DNA of 64,000 bases from an uncultured Lachnospiraceae bacterium. Its GTDB lineage: Bacteria > Bacillota > Clostridia > Lachnospirales > Lachnospiraceae. The notes beneath the pieces are model-generated. The model searched no databases. It saw only the letters and a list, made by a program, of their open reading frames with translations, and was not told the origin of the DNA. Of this stretch, positions 20,501 to 28,628 are shown piece by piece. Position 1 is the stretch's first letter, and each line of letters starts with the position of its first letter. The DNA lies in NCBI GenBank assembly GCA_946544235.1, contig CAMNMC010000105.1, positions 47,179-111,178 on the forward strand, in the 5' to 3' direction. The position numbers and the translations under genes are program-made.

Positions 20501-20746
20501 AGCTTCCTGCATCGTAGTCGTGGTTCTTCCGCCAAGACCAGCATAAACCTCATCCATAGCCTGTTCAACATAATGGAAATTGTCCTTAGCATTATAATCA
20601 TAAAGCTTAAGTCTGTAAGCATATGCAACTGCCGTAAGGAGTGCACCTGCTATAATGCCTAAAAAGGAAAGGGCAACTATAACAAGAATTATTCCGGAAC
20701 CTTTTTCATTTTTATCTTTTCTAAGCTTCTTGATAAAATTCTTCAT
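17585..20746 (-). CDS. Very large PilX/GspK-like minor pilin
   Basis: 1053 residues from the ATG at 20746, one base after the stop of the upstream gene and preceded by AAAGGGGG. The N-terminus (DKNEKG|SGIILVIVALSFL) is a pilin-type signal without Glu5, as in GspK-type tip pseudopilins. The body is β-rich, repetitive in Asn, Ser, Asp and Thr, with stretches such as NGNIYAAADFYNK and GGYYGYGNGAQ that suggest a right-handed β-helix. Two EF-hand-like loops occur at 339-350 (position 1 is Tyr) and 1024-1035 (DNNGDNTIKTVD). A SAP/HeH-like segment lies at 992-1020. Probably a surface-exposed minor pilin at the pilus tip. Confidence 0.75.
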   Translation of the reverse strand: MKNFIKKLRKDKNEKGSGIILVIVALSFLGIIAGALLTAVAYAYRLKLYDYNAKDNFHYVEQAMDEVYAGLGGRTTTTMQEAYTRTVEEMVKFDISQRAYVNIGDAEANKRFKDYFMNGIKTDVAFTNITTLTELLQSYISNNSVEVVSDNMKVLYYDINGNVVMTVPGSTMLDTISSVEIGKIVIKNLVLRRTAEYERSSASGTFTQTISTDIEIARPDFNVQFNTVNVQNSVLYNYALIADSGVEINKSAAAPLLINGNIYAAADFYNKTYNQYGVSDSAYLSTYRQYKTISSATNNDGSVNDIVVGFEPVSSKKYITTGDDQTNQLFNARLADMRYGNADGILDWSEVRDNFKNNPELLYNGNNENSKYSGFYVNGAKVSIMADTMVVPGTIAVMNGASLSVYNNDGATIGKTNVWADNVVLGGYNVANTTGGTFGSKATFVADMFIRDDLEVNADNAKFELIGGYYGYGNGAQTKRKFTPIVSVDGNGINIYQYGTQPATAEDRSHYNSSAIVVNGQLATVDLSQTKTLYVAGQAYLELSAKHQDIEITDENLAETVYGSGNPDKVSVTKEVITYDATKNDYRTGESVSVKSNQLIYIPNGTGTYDDVKDSAGNVLYQTIAINSMLLTPDSSGKNLFTSYFKDTSKVPCVSIKPAGSTRTYHYFDFARAFDEDNKGFASADEMAASYAEAYMAELNKSTSSLSADFSPIKEYLDADVTSGDLFSAGELILPETIVKTNGTTVTTIEPNIYASGALTSIVKSSTGKNDYNIVVNKDSGITRPVSASGDTSEYSTGSVTGNLQLASDFAKHYNYVKYSLVDLAKDSSEAIFVDSVVDDNMYGESSLTPLNRFFNLKNLWDVAPPTTNTEDGSSQHVLKLSSGYKIWISDGDVTIDQADCELIDGQYVVRGIVISKGDVYLGNDETTGINKFEGLIVAGDKIYVGNSVNQISSNSQICKAIMTELQTEKDIDAEKVLRVFIGYKSAYDEKTIDELRVLCDNREIAYSETDTKDTLITLLIAYDNNGDNTIKTVDTIDYSDVVRYSNWMKNSE

Positions 20747-20747
20747 A

Positions 20748-22322
20748 TTAGTTAACCCCCTTTCCGGCAGTATATCTTGCATCGTCCATCTTACCGTCGA
20801 CGCTCTTCAGGATAACTGTTACTGTGTATAATCTATCCACATTATTTGTATCCTTATCCAGACTCATAAGATAAGCTGAAGGATAAGCCTTGGCGTTAGT
20901 AATATAAGAAGGCCATGGCATCTTTCTTAACTGTCTGAGCTGTTCTGTTGTTATATCATCATCAGAACTGTAAGCCGAACCTCTGATGGTATTATCAAAT
21001 GAGAACTGTGTCCATCCACCAACCGTATAATTGATCTCGATATTGGTAAATATCTTGAGAAGTTTCTTTGTTGATGTTGACTCTCCATTCTCGATTGCTG
21101 CAGTGATATTGATATTAACAGGTTTAATATCTCCGCCATTGTCAGCTGTATAGTGATATCCATCTACATAATCAGTTCCTGCGAGCTGACCAGATGATGG
21201 TTTAATGAGATATAACTTTGAATCAGCTGTATCTTCATCATTATATATCTCAATATAATCATTGTAAGCATACATCTTCTTATCGAAATTCATAACATAC
21301 GGCTCATATATAAGATATATGTCCGGTGATTCTGTAGTATAGAATTTCTTAGAGAAGACATTATACTTCAGCTTTGCAGTGAAATCACTTGTAGCACCTG
21401 CAATGCTGTAATTTTCATAATAACATACATCACACAAAACTTCATAATACTCTATATTGCCCTCGGTATCCTTATGGGATTTGATAGAGACATAAAGAAG
21501 TCTTACACCTGTTTCATCATTTGCAAAAAGGTTTGAATGATCATCACGGTCAAACTGCTCTTTCCACTTCGCCTCATTTACAAATCTCAGATTATTCATC
21601 TTCTGAGCAAATATATCATCAGCTGCCTGAGCATCAAAGTTTGAAGCCACGCCCTGAATGATTGCTACCTTTGATGAATCAAGATCCTGAATGAAACCAA
21701 GGCTAACACTGTTAGGATTCTTGTACTTGTAAATACTGCCCTCATCGGTAAATGCAGCATCTCTTGGTACACAGACTACCTGACTGACAGTTCCGCCGAT
21801 ACTCTCATTGTACATAACAATAGAACCTTCGTTAGTTAAGGTAAATCCCTTGTTTTTAAGAGTATCTGTATACTGACTGCTGTCGTATAAAATCTCGTAT
21901 CCGGCAGCCATAACAGTACTGTTGAGATCATCAAGGATTGCTTTTCTTGTATACTCATTTGATTTAGGTCCCAACTTTACATTGTCCAAATCATACACTG
22001 TCGCTTTATATGTAACGTTTGTAAGCTCATTTCCATTCTTATCTACCAGCTTACATGAAACGGTGAAGTCCGTTTTTGAGTTGATAGAAATATCGCTTAG
22101 ACCGCCAGAACTGGCTTTATCCAGTTCTGACTTGTCTACGCTTTGAATAAAATTTGTTATGTATTCCGCGTTTTCAACAGCAGCCTGTCTCTCTTTGGCT
22201 TTCCTGCTGGTGTTAGATGTATGAACAATCTGAGTCAGGATTGGTGTGATCAATAATCCAAGTATTGCAACGGCTATTACGATTTCAATTAAGCTGAAAC
22301 CCGAATTCTTTTTCTTCGCCAC
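20748..22322 (-). CDS. Large prepilin-like protein, 524 residues
   Basis: The GTG start at 22322 has GGAG ten bases upstream. The leader KKKNSG|FSLIEIVIAVAILGLLI has the consensus Gly(-1), Phe(+1) and Glu(+5). About 450 residues of mostly β structure follow the N-terminal helix, three times the length of a normal pilin. Its place between pilO and the GspK-like gene suggests a minor pilin (GspI/PilV type) of the assembly-priming complex. No enzyme motif seen. Confidence 0.8.
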   Translation of the reverse strand: MAKKKNSGFSLIEIVIAVAILGLLITPILTQIVHTSNTSRKAKERQAAVENAEYITNFIQSVDKSELDKASSGGLSDISINSKTDFTVSCKLVDKNGNELTNVTYKATVYDLDNVKLGPKSNEYTRKAILDDLNSTVMAAGYEILYDSSQYTDTLKNKGFTLTNEGSIVMYNESIGGTVSQVVCVPRDAAFTDEGSIYKYKNPNSVSLGFIQDLDSSKVAIIQGVASNFDAQAADDIFAQKMNNLRFVNEAKWKEQFDRDDHSNLFANDETGVRLLYVSIKSHKDTEGNIEYYEVLCDVCYYENYSIAGATSDFTAKLKYNVFSKKFYTTESPDIYLIYEPYVMNFDKKMYAYNDYIEIYNDEDTADSKLYLIKPSSGQLAGTDYVDGYHYTADNGGDIKPVNINITAAIENGESTSTKKLLKIFTNIEINYTVGGWTQFSFDNTIRGSAYSSDDDITTEQLRQLRKMPWPSYITNAKAYPSAYLMSLDKDTNNVDRLYTVTVILKSVDGKMDDARYTAGKGVN

Positions 22323-22348
22323 TTTCGCACCACTCCAATTCTTTCAAA

Positions 22349-23479
22349 CTAATAAACAGTTACACTGCCTGTCTTTGTTCCAAGTGTAAATCTTGGAGAG
22401 GTTGAATCATCACCCTGAACCTTGATATACACTGCTACATCTGTTGAGTTGCTGATGTTAACCTTAACACCGCTAAGGTCTTCTGAGTCAACTCTTGCTG
22501 TAGAAGCAACAAGTATCTTGAGATCCTTTGAAAGAAGCTCTGCTTCATACTGATTGCTTCCGATCATATAAGTTACATAGTTCTTTCCATCTTTCTCCTG
22601 TACAGAGATATCAAGTGTTGCAACGTCATTTCCTTCGTAAGAAACGATTGTCTCTTCCTTAGTCTCGTCTGAAGCTACAAGAACACTTGCCTTTGTTGTA
22701 TCGTTATCAGCCTTTACAAGACCAATTGTAAGGTCATGATCTGAAACGATAGATGCACCCTGATCTGAATCAAACTTATTTGTTGACTGAGGAGTGATTG
22801 ATCCGCCGCCTGTGAAGATGTTACCAACTCCGTTAGGTACATCAACATTTGGCTGTTCAGGTGTTCTGTCAGGTCCGCTTACTGCATAACCATTGAGTGT
22901 TAAATTACCCTGATAGATTTCATCATTTGTCTGTTCATTATAACTACGTGTTACATTAATATTTGAAATGTTCATGAAATATTTGTAGTTAGCAATATAA
23001 TCAAGATACTGCTTGATACCTTCGTATGAACCTTCAAATGAAATTGTGTATGCTGAATCTGTACAAATATATGACTCACTTGTATCAACATCATCGGCTA
23101 CTACAGAAGCGCCTTCAGCTGCACCCTGACCAAGAATATAGAACTCAGCTGGACGCTGGAAGCCAACTACTACATGATTGTACTCCATCTGCTCTTCTAC
23201 ACCCTTAAGGAAAGCAACTGCTGTTTCCTGATTAAGGTCTGCAGGATACTTTGTGAGTTCTTTTTCGAACAACTTGTTATACTCATCAGTTTCTGCGAGA
23301 AGCTGATCCTTCTGTTTTGCCTTCTCCTGCAGCTCTGCGAGCTGTACGCGAAGGGTTGAATTTGTTTCTTCTGCTGTATCTAATTTTTCTTTTTCCTTCT
23401 TGAAACCGAATAAATAACCGAGAACAAGGATGGCGATTCCAAGAATAACTAATAATATCTGAACGTCTGATTTCTTCAT
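22349..23479 (-). CDS. PilO-like pilus alignment protein
   Basis: 376 residues: one N-terminal transmembrane helix (about 8-26), a coiled coil (about 27-80), then an α/β region with a PilO-type beginning (EKELTKYPADLNQETAVAFLKGVEEQ) and a β-rich C-terminal part. PilO pairs with PilN in the inner membrane and links PilM to the rest of the machine. It is 14 bases after the pilM-pilN fusion gene and has GGAGG nine bases before the ATG. The C-terminal β region beyond residue 240 is longer than in proteobacterial PilO. Confidence 0.8.
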   Translation of the reverse strand: MKKSDVQILLVILGIAILVLGYLFGFKKEKEKLDTAEETNSTLRVQLAELQEKAKQKDQLLAETDEYNKLFEKELTKYPADLNQETAVAFLKGVEEQMEYNHVVVGFQRPAEFYILGQGAAEGASVVADDVDTSESYICTDSAYTISFEGSYEGIKQYLDYIANYKYFMNISNINVTRSYNEQTNDEIYQGNLTLNGYAVSGPDRTPEQPNVDVPNGVGNIFTGGGSITPQSTNKFDSDQGASIVSDHDLTIGLVKADNDTTKASVLVASDETKEETIVSYEGNDVATLDISVQEKDGKNYVTYMIGSNQYEAELLSKDLKILVASTARVDSEDLSGVKVNISNSTDVAVYIKVQGDDSTSPRFTLGTKTGSVTVY

Positions 23480-23493
23480 GTCATCTTACCTCC

Positions 23494-25098
23494 TTATTCC
23501 TCTGTATTTAATAAATCATTATCAAGCTGAAGTGGTTTATAAACACATGTAAGATCAAAATTATAAACAAGGATTCCGCTCTTCTCATCAAGTACTGTAG
23601 CGATTGATGAAAGGAATACATCATTTATACAATCAATCTTCTTAAGGTTCATAATAAACTCAGTGATATCATCATAGCTTGATGCTGTTCCAGGAATTAC
23701 TATAGAAGCATCACTTGAAGCGAACGAGTTAATAACACAATTTGTAGGAAGTGCCTGCTCAAGATTGTTAATAAACTCGAGTGCCTGCTCATTATTATGT
23801 CTGGTCATTGCTGACATAGTGAGAACGTCGATTGCCTTTCTTTCAGCTTCATCATGCTCAGAGATTATCTTATTAATCTCACTTGCTGCTGCTATCTGTC
23901 TGTTCAGATCATCTGTCTCATCCTCAGCATCCTGAACCTTCTTATGCTCCATAAACCAAAGAACCGCAACTGCTGCGATACAGAGAATAACAAATACGAT
24001 AAATGGAATCGTACTGATTCCACCACCTGCTGCAGCCTTGCTTCCGCCTGTTGCTGCAGGATTGAATCCCATAGGATCCATTGCGGCACCGATAGGTGCT
24101 ATGAGATATACAGGGCTGTACACCTTCATATCAATGCTTGGATCAAACTTGATATTGTAAAGGCTGTCCATTACTCTTGTTGAAACATTAAGCTGTATCT
24201 TGAAGAGTCCATCGATGCCCTTAATAAGAGCACCATCACCTGTAAGAAATACATCATCAATTGGTGCATCCGGATTCTTACTTGCATAATAATCCATTAC
24301 ACGTCCGATGTTATTGATCAGATACCTGAAAGCTCCTGTTGCTTCATTATCATCAAAATCAACTGTGATAATACGGTCATTCTGGAGAAGAGCCATAGCT
24401 GTTGTCGCATCAACACCTTTTTCCTCCATTACAACATTAACAACCGGATTTGTACCGTAAGGTACTGTTCTCTGAAGGAGAAGCTTATCTCCCTGAACAA
24501 TATTAAGAACTGTAGACTCACTGCCAAGCTGAATAACCATTGTTGTAGACTGCTCGGTGGTCTGTGTCTTGATAAGCTGAAGCATTGCGTTTCCTATATA
24601 ATCAAGCGCTTCAACCTTAAGACCTGCTGCAGCACCAAGATCATAATAAGACTTAACCATTGTCTGTGGAGCAGCAACTGCCATAACCCTCATCTTCTTA
24701 TTGCCTTCAGCATCTGTGATAGACTCAAGAAGAGAATGAGATACTACATAATCTTCTACATTAACCGGGAAATACTCAGAAGCATTGGCATTAATAATAC
24801 CTGCTATCTTGTTTTCCTTAACCTGAGGTATCTCTACCTCTCTGTTAACAATCTTTGTTGAGGACATAACAAATATAGCATTCTTATTTGTAACACCTGC
24901 AGCATTAAGCTGCGCCCTTATCTCCCCTGCTATCTTGTCCTGATCTCTGATCACACCATCTTCGAAAGAATCCTCAGGAGTCTCAAACATGAGAACCTTG
25001 TGGATATTGGTCTGCTTCTTCTGCGAAGCTGAGATTTCGATGATAGTAATACTTTCATTTGTGATGTCTATTGATAAGACTCTATTACTTTTTGCCAT
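23494..25098 (-). CDS. pilM: PilM-PilN fusion protein
   Basis: 534 residues. Residues 1-340 are a PilM actin-like ATPase: LSIDITNESITIIEIS (phosphate 1), VIQLGSESTVLNIVQGD (phosphate 2) and IDDVFLTGDGALIKGI (adenosine). A Gly/Ala linker at 348-360 leads to a transmembrane helix at about 362-383. A coiled coil and a small α/β domain (FINNLEQALPTNCVINSFAS and on) match PilN. In proteobacteria PilM is cytoplasmic and grips the short N-terminal tail of PilN; here they are one chain. GGGAGG lies 7 bases before the ATG. A terminator and structured leader precede the gene. Confidence 0.87.
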   Translation of the reverse strand: MAKSNRVLSIDITNESITIIEISASQKKQTNIHKVLMFETPEDSFEDGVIRDQDKIAGEIRAQLNAAGVTNKNAIFVMSSTKIVNREVEIPQVKENKIAGIINANASEYFPVNVEDYVVSHSLLESITDAEGNKKMRVMAVAAPQTMVKSYYDLGAAAGLKVEALDYIGNAMLQLIKTQTTEQSTTMVIQLGSESTVLNIVQGDKLLLQRTVPYGTNPVVNVVMEEKGVDATTAMALLQNDRIITVDFDDNEATGAFRYLINNIGRVMDYYASKNPDAPIDDVFLTGDGALIKGIDGLFKIQLNVSTRVMDSLYNIKFDPSIDMKVYSPVYLIAPIGAAMDPMGFNPAATGGSKAAAGGGISTIPFIVFVILCIAAVAVLWFMEHKKVQDAEDETDDLNRQIAAASEINKIISEHDEAERKAIDVLTMSAMTRHNNEQALEFINNLEQALPTNCVINSFASSDASIVIPGTASSYDDITEFIMNLKKIDCINDVFLSSIATVLDEKSGILVYNFDLTCVYKPLQLDNDLLNTEE

Positions 25099-25118
25099 CC
25101 TATAGCCTCCCTCGCTAA

Positions 25119-25183
25119 TCAGTAGTTTCTATTTTCGGGATTACACCCCTTTTGTTTATAGCCGTCAGAGTAAAAACTACTGA
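25119..25183 (-). promoter_or_regulatory. Structured leader upstream of pilM
   Basis: A 13-base arm at 25119-25131 pairs with 25171-25183 at one mismatch, enclosing 39 bases that contain a small GGG/CCC hairpin. It ends about 10 bases before the pilM RBS. It could protect the 5' end of the pilM message, form a regulatory RNA, or control ribosome access. I do not recognise a known riboswitch class. Confidence 0.4.
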
Positions 25184-25185
25184 CC

Positions 25186-25217
25186 GCAAAAAACTAATTA
25201 AGTCACCCTTAATTAGT
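25186..25217 (-). terminator. Intrinsic terminator after the major pilin gene
   Basis: A perfect 10-base inverted repeat (ACTAATTAAG, 25193-25202, with CTTAATTAGT, 25208-25217) is followed on the minus strand by TTTTTTGCGG. It lies 124 bases past the pilin stop. A second hairpin (25281-25304, GGGCTTTA/TAAAGCCC) stands between it and the gene and probably stabilises the pilin mRNA 3' end. Confidence 0.65.
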
Positions 25218-25280
25218 CATTAAACACTGCATTATTTTGGTTACTTTTTAAAAACTAAAAACAAAATCATTTAATTATGA

Positions 25281-25304
25281 GGGCTTTATGACGAGTTAAA
25301 GCCC
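25281..25304 (-). other. Hairpin in the 3' region of the pilin transcript
   Basis: Perfect 8-base stem GGGCTTTA/TAAAGCCC with an 8-base loop, 37 bases after the pilin stop codon. The following minus-strand sequence (TCATAATTAAAT) is not a clean T-run, so a mRNA-stabilising role is as likely as termination. Confidence 0.5.
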
Positions 25305-25340
25305 CCATGTTGTTTTATGCCTTAACAGGTATAGTAAGAA

Positions 25341-25805
25341 TTACTTATACTTCTTAGCTGTTACAGGCTGAATCTGCCACTTGTCAACGTCAGATGATGT
25401 ACCGATGTAAACAGAAAGTAAATCCTTGTCATCAACTGCTACAGAGTAGCTAGCAGCGCCATCCTTTGTGTACTTGATAGGAAGACCAGATCCGATTGAT
25501 GAAGAAACTTCATCCTTAAGGGAATCTGTAGCACTAACAGTACTTGGGCTTGTTACAGTAACGATGATTGTAGAAGCGCCAGCTGTGGTTGGCTTCTGAG
25601 CTGCGATCTCTGAGTAGCAATCCTCATCAGCAAGTGCTGTCTGAACTGCTGTTAAAAGTGTACCAGCTGCTGTTACATCATCAGCTCTTCTTGACTTGTC
25701 GATGTAACGGATGAGTGCAGGAGCGATAGCTGCTGCAAGAATTGCCATGATAGCAATAACGATGATAAGCTCAACGAGTGAGAAACCTTTGTTTGTCTTC
25801 TTCAT
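25341..25805 (-). CDS. Type IV major prepilin
   Basis: 154 residues, classic major pilin size. Leader MKKTNKG is cut before FSLVELIIVIAIMAILAAAI, with Glu5 and the conserved hydrophobic α1 helix. The helix continues to about residue 55, followed by a small Ser/Thr-rich β domain ending in WQIQPVTAKKYK. There is a single Cys (residue 58), so no disulfide loop. Its own upstream region, a dedicated terminator and a stabilising hairpin point to separate high-level expression, as expected of the main fibre subunit. Confidence 0.93.
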   Translation of the reverse strand: MKKTNKGFSLVELIIVIAIMAILAAAIAPALIRYIDKSRRADDVTAAGTLLTAVQTALADEDCYSEIAAQKPTTAGASTIIVTVTSPSTVSATDSLKDEVSSSIGSGLPIKYTKDGAASYSVAVDDKDLLSVYIGTSSDVDKWQIQPVTAKKYK

Positions 25806-26023
25806 AAAATTGATTCTCCTTTTCTTTTGTTTTAGTTTTTTTTCATAGTTTTAGATAATATATATATTCCGCTTCTCGTCCAGCGGATTATATCGTAACT
25901 ATGTGTAACATGTATGTGATCACTCAGTGTCCTGTTCCGGATCATCTTCTCGTCATATACCGGAAGCCGGATAACTCAGTGGATTCACCGCTACTTCTAC
26001 TTATTATAATAAGTATTTTCTTT
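25806..26023 (-). promoter_or_regulatory. Pilin promoter and leader region
   Basis: 218 bases between pilC and the pilin gene. On the minus strand TATAAT (plus 25887-25892) lies about 80 bases before the start; its -35 is poor, which suggests an activator. A CCGCT/AGCGG hairpin sits just after it in the leader. An 18-base perfect palindrome (TACTTATTATAATAAGTA, 25998-26015) lies next to the pilC stop and could be an operator or a weak terminator. GGAG lies 10 bases before the pilin ATG. Confidence 0.4.
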
Positions 26024-27229
26024 TTAATAACTGTCTACCGCATCGTACATACTCATGATAGGTGAGTAAATAGCAACTACGATAACACCAACAACTGCTG
26101 CAAGTACAACCATGATAAGTGGTTCCATAGCTGCTGAAAGTGATTCAACCGCAAGGTCAACCTCTTCCTCGTAATAATCAGCAACCTTAACCATCATGTC
26201 TTCAATATTACCTGTCTCTTCACCGATATGCATCATCTGAGGAAGCATTACAGGGAAGATATCCATATCCTTGATAGGCTTTGAAAGAGGAATACCTCTT
26301 GCAACCTGTGTTTTACATTCCAGAAGCTTATCTCTTATGATCTTGTTGTTCATGATCTTAGCTGTCTGCTCAATCGCATCTATCATTGAGATACCTGAAG
26401 CAAGTAGTGTAGAGAATGTTCTTGAGAATGTTGCTGCTGCAGACTTTATTGTAAGATTACCAAATACAGGAATCTTAAGTCCGAGACTGCCGAAGAACTT
26501 CTGCCCGGTCGGTGTAGCCTTGAATACCTTTATACCAACAACCAGACCAATTATTATAATAAGAACAAGCCACCATTTATCAACCAAAAAGTTAGATAAT
26601 GATACAAGCATCTGAGTTGCCTTAGGGAGTTTTGCTCCCATTTCCTCAAACATTCCCGAGAATGTCGGAATAACCTTGATCATCATGATAGCTACAACAA
26701 CTACGATAACTACAAGTACTACGATAGGATAAGTCATTGCCGACTTAACCTTACCCTGAATATATCCATCCTTTTCAAACTGTGTAGCAAGTCTTTCAAA
26801 GCAGATCTCAAGTTTACCAGAAGCCTCACCGGCTGCCGTCATGTTATAGAGCATCGGTGGGAATACATCCGGATTAAGCTTAAATGCATCCGCGAGTGTA
26901 CCACCCTTCTGAACATGAGCCTGAGCTTCCTTCAGAGCATCCCTCAAAACCTTGTTCTCCATCTGTTCAGACAACATATCAAGAGCCTGAATGATAGGAA
27001 CGCCGGCACGAAGGACAGAGCCAAACTGTTTGCAGAAAACCGCAAGATCCCTTTTCTTGATCTTTTTCTTGCCAAGGTGGATCTGAATATCCTTATACTC
27101 ATTGATATCCAGTATACTAAGGCCTTCTTTCCTCAGTTTTTCCTTCGCAAGGTCGATAGTCTGAGCTTCTACGGAACCCTTTTTCTGTTTACCTGTAGAG
27201 TCCATAGCTTTGTAATTAAATTGTGCCAT
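26024..27229 (-). CDS. pilC: Type IV pilus inner-membrane platform protein
   Basis: 401 residues from the ATG at 27229, which has GGAGG 8 bases upstream; six codons of in-frame extension lack an RBS. Two T2SSF domains are present (KQFGSVLRAGVPIIQALDML and FSRTFSTLLASGISMIDAIEQ), with the usual three membrane helices near 170, 220 and 375-395. PilC connects the assembly ATPase to the growing pilus. It lies between pilT and the major pilin. Confidence 0.95.
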   Translation of the reverse strand: MAQFNYKAMDSTGKQKKGSVEAQTIDLAKEKLRKEGLSILDINEYKDIQIHLGKKKIKKRDLAVFCKQFGSVLRAGVPIIQALDMLSEQMENKVLRDALKEAQAHVQKGGTLADAFKLNPDVFPPMLYNMTAAGEASGKLEICFERLATQFEKDGYIQGKVKSAMTYPIVVLVVIVVVVAIMMIKVIPTFSGMFEEMGAKLPKATQMLVSLSNFLVDKWWLVLIIIIGLVVGIKVFKATPTGQKFFGSLGLKIPVFGNLTIKSAAATFSRTFSTLLASGISMIDAIEQTAKIMNNKIIRDKLLECKTQVARGIPLSKPIKDMDIFPVMLPQMMHIGEETGNIEDMMVKVADYYEEEVDLAVESLSAAMEPLIMVVLAAVVGVIVVAIYSPIMSMYDAVDSY

Positions 27230-27276
27230 ACCATTTCCTCCGAACATTTAAATAGATTTTGCCAATATCTAAAAAA

Positions 27277-27305
27277 ATAATACAACATTACTGAAAGTTT
27301 TGCAA
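27277..27305 (-). promoter_or_regulatory. Promoter upstream of pilC
   Basis: TTGCAA (plus-strand 27300-27305), 17 bases, TATTAT (27277-27282), about 48 bases before the pilC start. This is a good σA-type match inside the pilus locus, so pilC may also be made from its own transcript. Confidence 0.5.
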
Positions 27306-27394
27306 TGTTTTTGTTAATATTCTCTAAAATATAGTAGCAAATATCTATATATTGTATTAAGACTTTCTTAATCCCACATATTATGTATACTAAA

Positions 27395-28450
27395 CTAGTA
27401 AAGATTCTTATGCATCGTCGTCTGATCCTGTGCATACAGAAGAGCATTATCTCTTGTGATAACGCCATTTCTGTAAAGATCAACCAGAGCATCATCCATT
27501 GTGATCATTCCCATTCCCTTAGAGGTCTGGATAGTTGATTCGATCTGGTGAGTCTTAGCCTCACGGATCTGAGCTCTGATAGCAGGTGTTGCAAGCATTA
27601 CCTCGAAAGCGGCCACACGACCTCTGCCGTCTGATGTCGGGATCAGCTGCTGAGAGATAACGCCCTCGATAACCATTGCGAGCTGAATTCTGATCTGTTG
27701 CTGCTGGTGTGGAGGGAATACGTCGATGATACGGTCGATAGTAGCTGCGGCACCGATCGTATGGAGTGTTGAAAATACAAGATGTCCTGTCTCAGCCGCT
27801 GTGATAGCGATCTGAATTGTTTCAGGGTCACGCATCTCTCCTACGAGGATGATATCCGGATCTTCACGAAGTGCAGCTCTAAGCGCATTATCGAAAGAAA
27901 GTGTATCCATTCCAAGCTCTCTCTGGTTAACTATCGACTTCTTATGTTTATGAATATACTCGATAGGATCCTCAAGAGTAATGATATGAGTTGCAAGATT
28001 TTCGTTTGCCTTATTTATAACAGAAGCAAGAGTTGTTGATTTACCTGAACCTGTAGGTCCCGTAACCAGTACAAGGCCTCTCTTCTTCTTGTAAAGCTCT
28101 ACTACTGAAGGTGGAAGTCCGAGTGCTTCAGGCTTAGGAATGACGGTATCAATCTTTCTGTAAGCAGCCGCCATATTTCCTTTGTCCATAAATACGTTTA
28201 CACGGAAACGTCCTTTGTCCCTTACCGAATAAGCGTAGTCACACTCACCTCTGTCCTTAAGTATTGCTTTGTGTCTGTCGTTCATGGTCATTCCGATACT
28301 CTCTGCCGCATCAAGTGCCGTAAGAGGCGGAACGTCTACGTCAATAAGCTGACCATTGATACGAAGCTTTGGTGGTATTCCTGTCGCGATGTGAATATCG
28401 GATGCATTTTTCTCGATAGCCATGCTAAGGAGTTCGTCCATATCAATCAT
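27395..28450 (-). CDS. pilT: Pilus retraction ATPase
   Basis: 351 residues. Walker A GPTGSGKS at 131-138, Asp box and Walker B (DPDIILVGEMRDPETI), and the PilT-specific motif AIRAQIRE (usually AIRNLIRE) near the C-terminus. PilT is a hexameric ATPase that depolymerises pilin, powering twitching, so pili here are probably retractile. It lacks the N-terminal MshEN domain and zinc motif found in the neighbouring pilB. Confidence 0.95.
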   Translation of the reverse strand: MIDMDELLSMAIEKNASDIHIATGIPPKLRINGQLIDVDVPPLTALDAAESIGMTMNDRHKAILKDRGECDYAYSVRDKGRFRVNVFMDKGNMAAAYRKIDTVIPKPEALGLPPSVVELYKKKRGLVLVTGPTGSGKSTTLASVINKANENLATHIITLEDPIEYIHKHKKSIVNQRELGMDTLSFDNALRAALREDPDIILVGEMRDPETIQIAITAAETGHLVFSTLHTIGAAATIDRIIDVFPPHQQQQIRIQLAMVIEGVISQQLIPTSDGRGRVAAFEVMLATPAIRAQIREAKTHQIESTIQTSKGMGMITMDDALVDLYRNGVITRDNALLYAQDQTTMHKNLY

Positions 28451-28596
28451 GTTGTAATCCCCTGTCCTTTCATTTAAATATTCTTATTTATATATTATCC
28501 GTCTCTGCCTATATCACGAGGCTCTGCCGGATCATACACTTACCTATAATAAATGATACATCATACTCGACAAAATAATATATCAATTTTTCGCAC

Positions 28597-28605
28597 ATTA
28601 TATCA
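28597..28605 (-). promoter_or_regulatory. Extended -10 element upstream of pilT
   Basis: On the minus strand TGA directly precedes TATAAT (plus-strand 28597-28602), in the 178-base gap between pilB and pilT. No good -35 is seen, as is common for extended -10 promoters. The leader would be about 140 bases. Confidence 0.4.
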
Positions 28606-28628
28606 TTAAATTTAACAGAAAATCAGAT

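Noticed and set aside
25119..25183. c-di-GMP riboswitch before pilM
   Set aside because: I could not find the conserved GEMM-I or GEMM-II core; only a long two-arm hairpin is visible, so it is reported as an unassigned leader.
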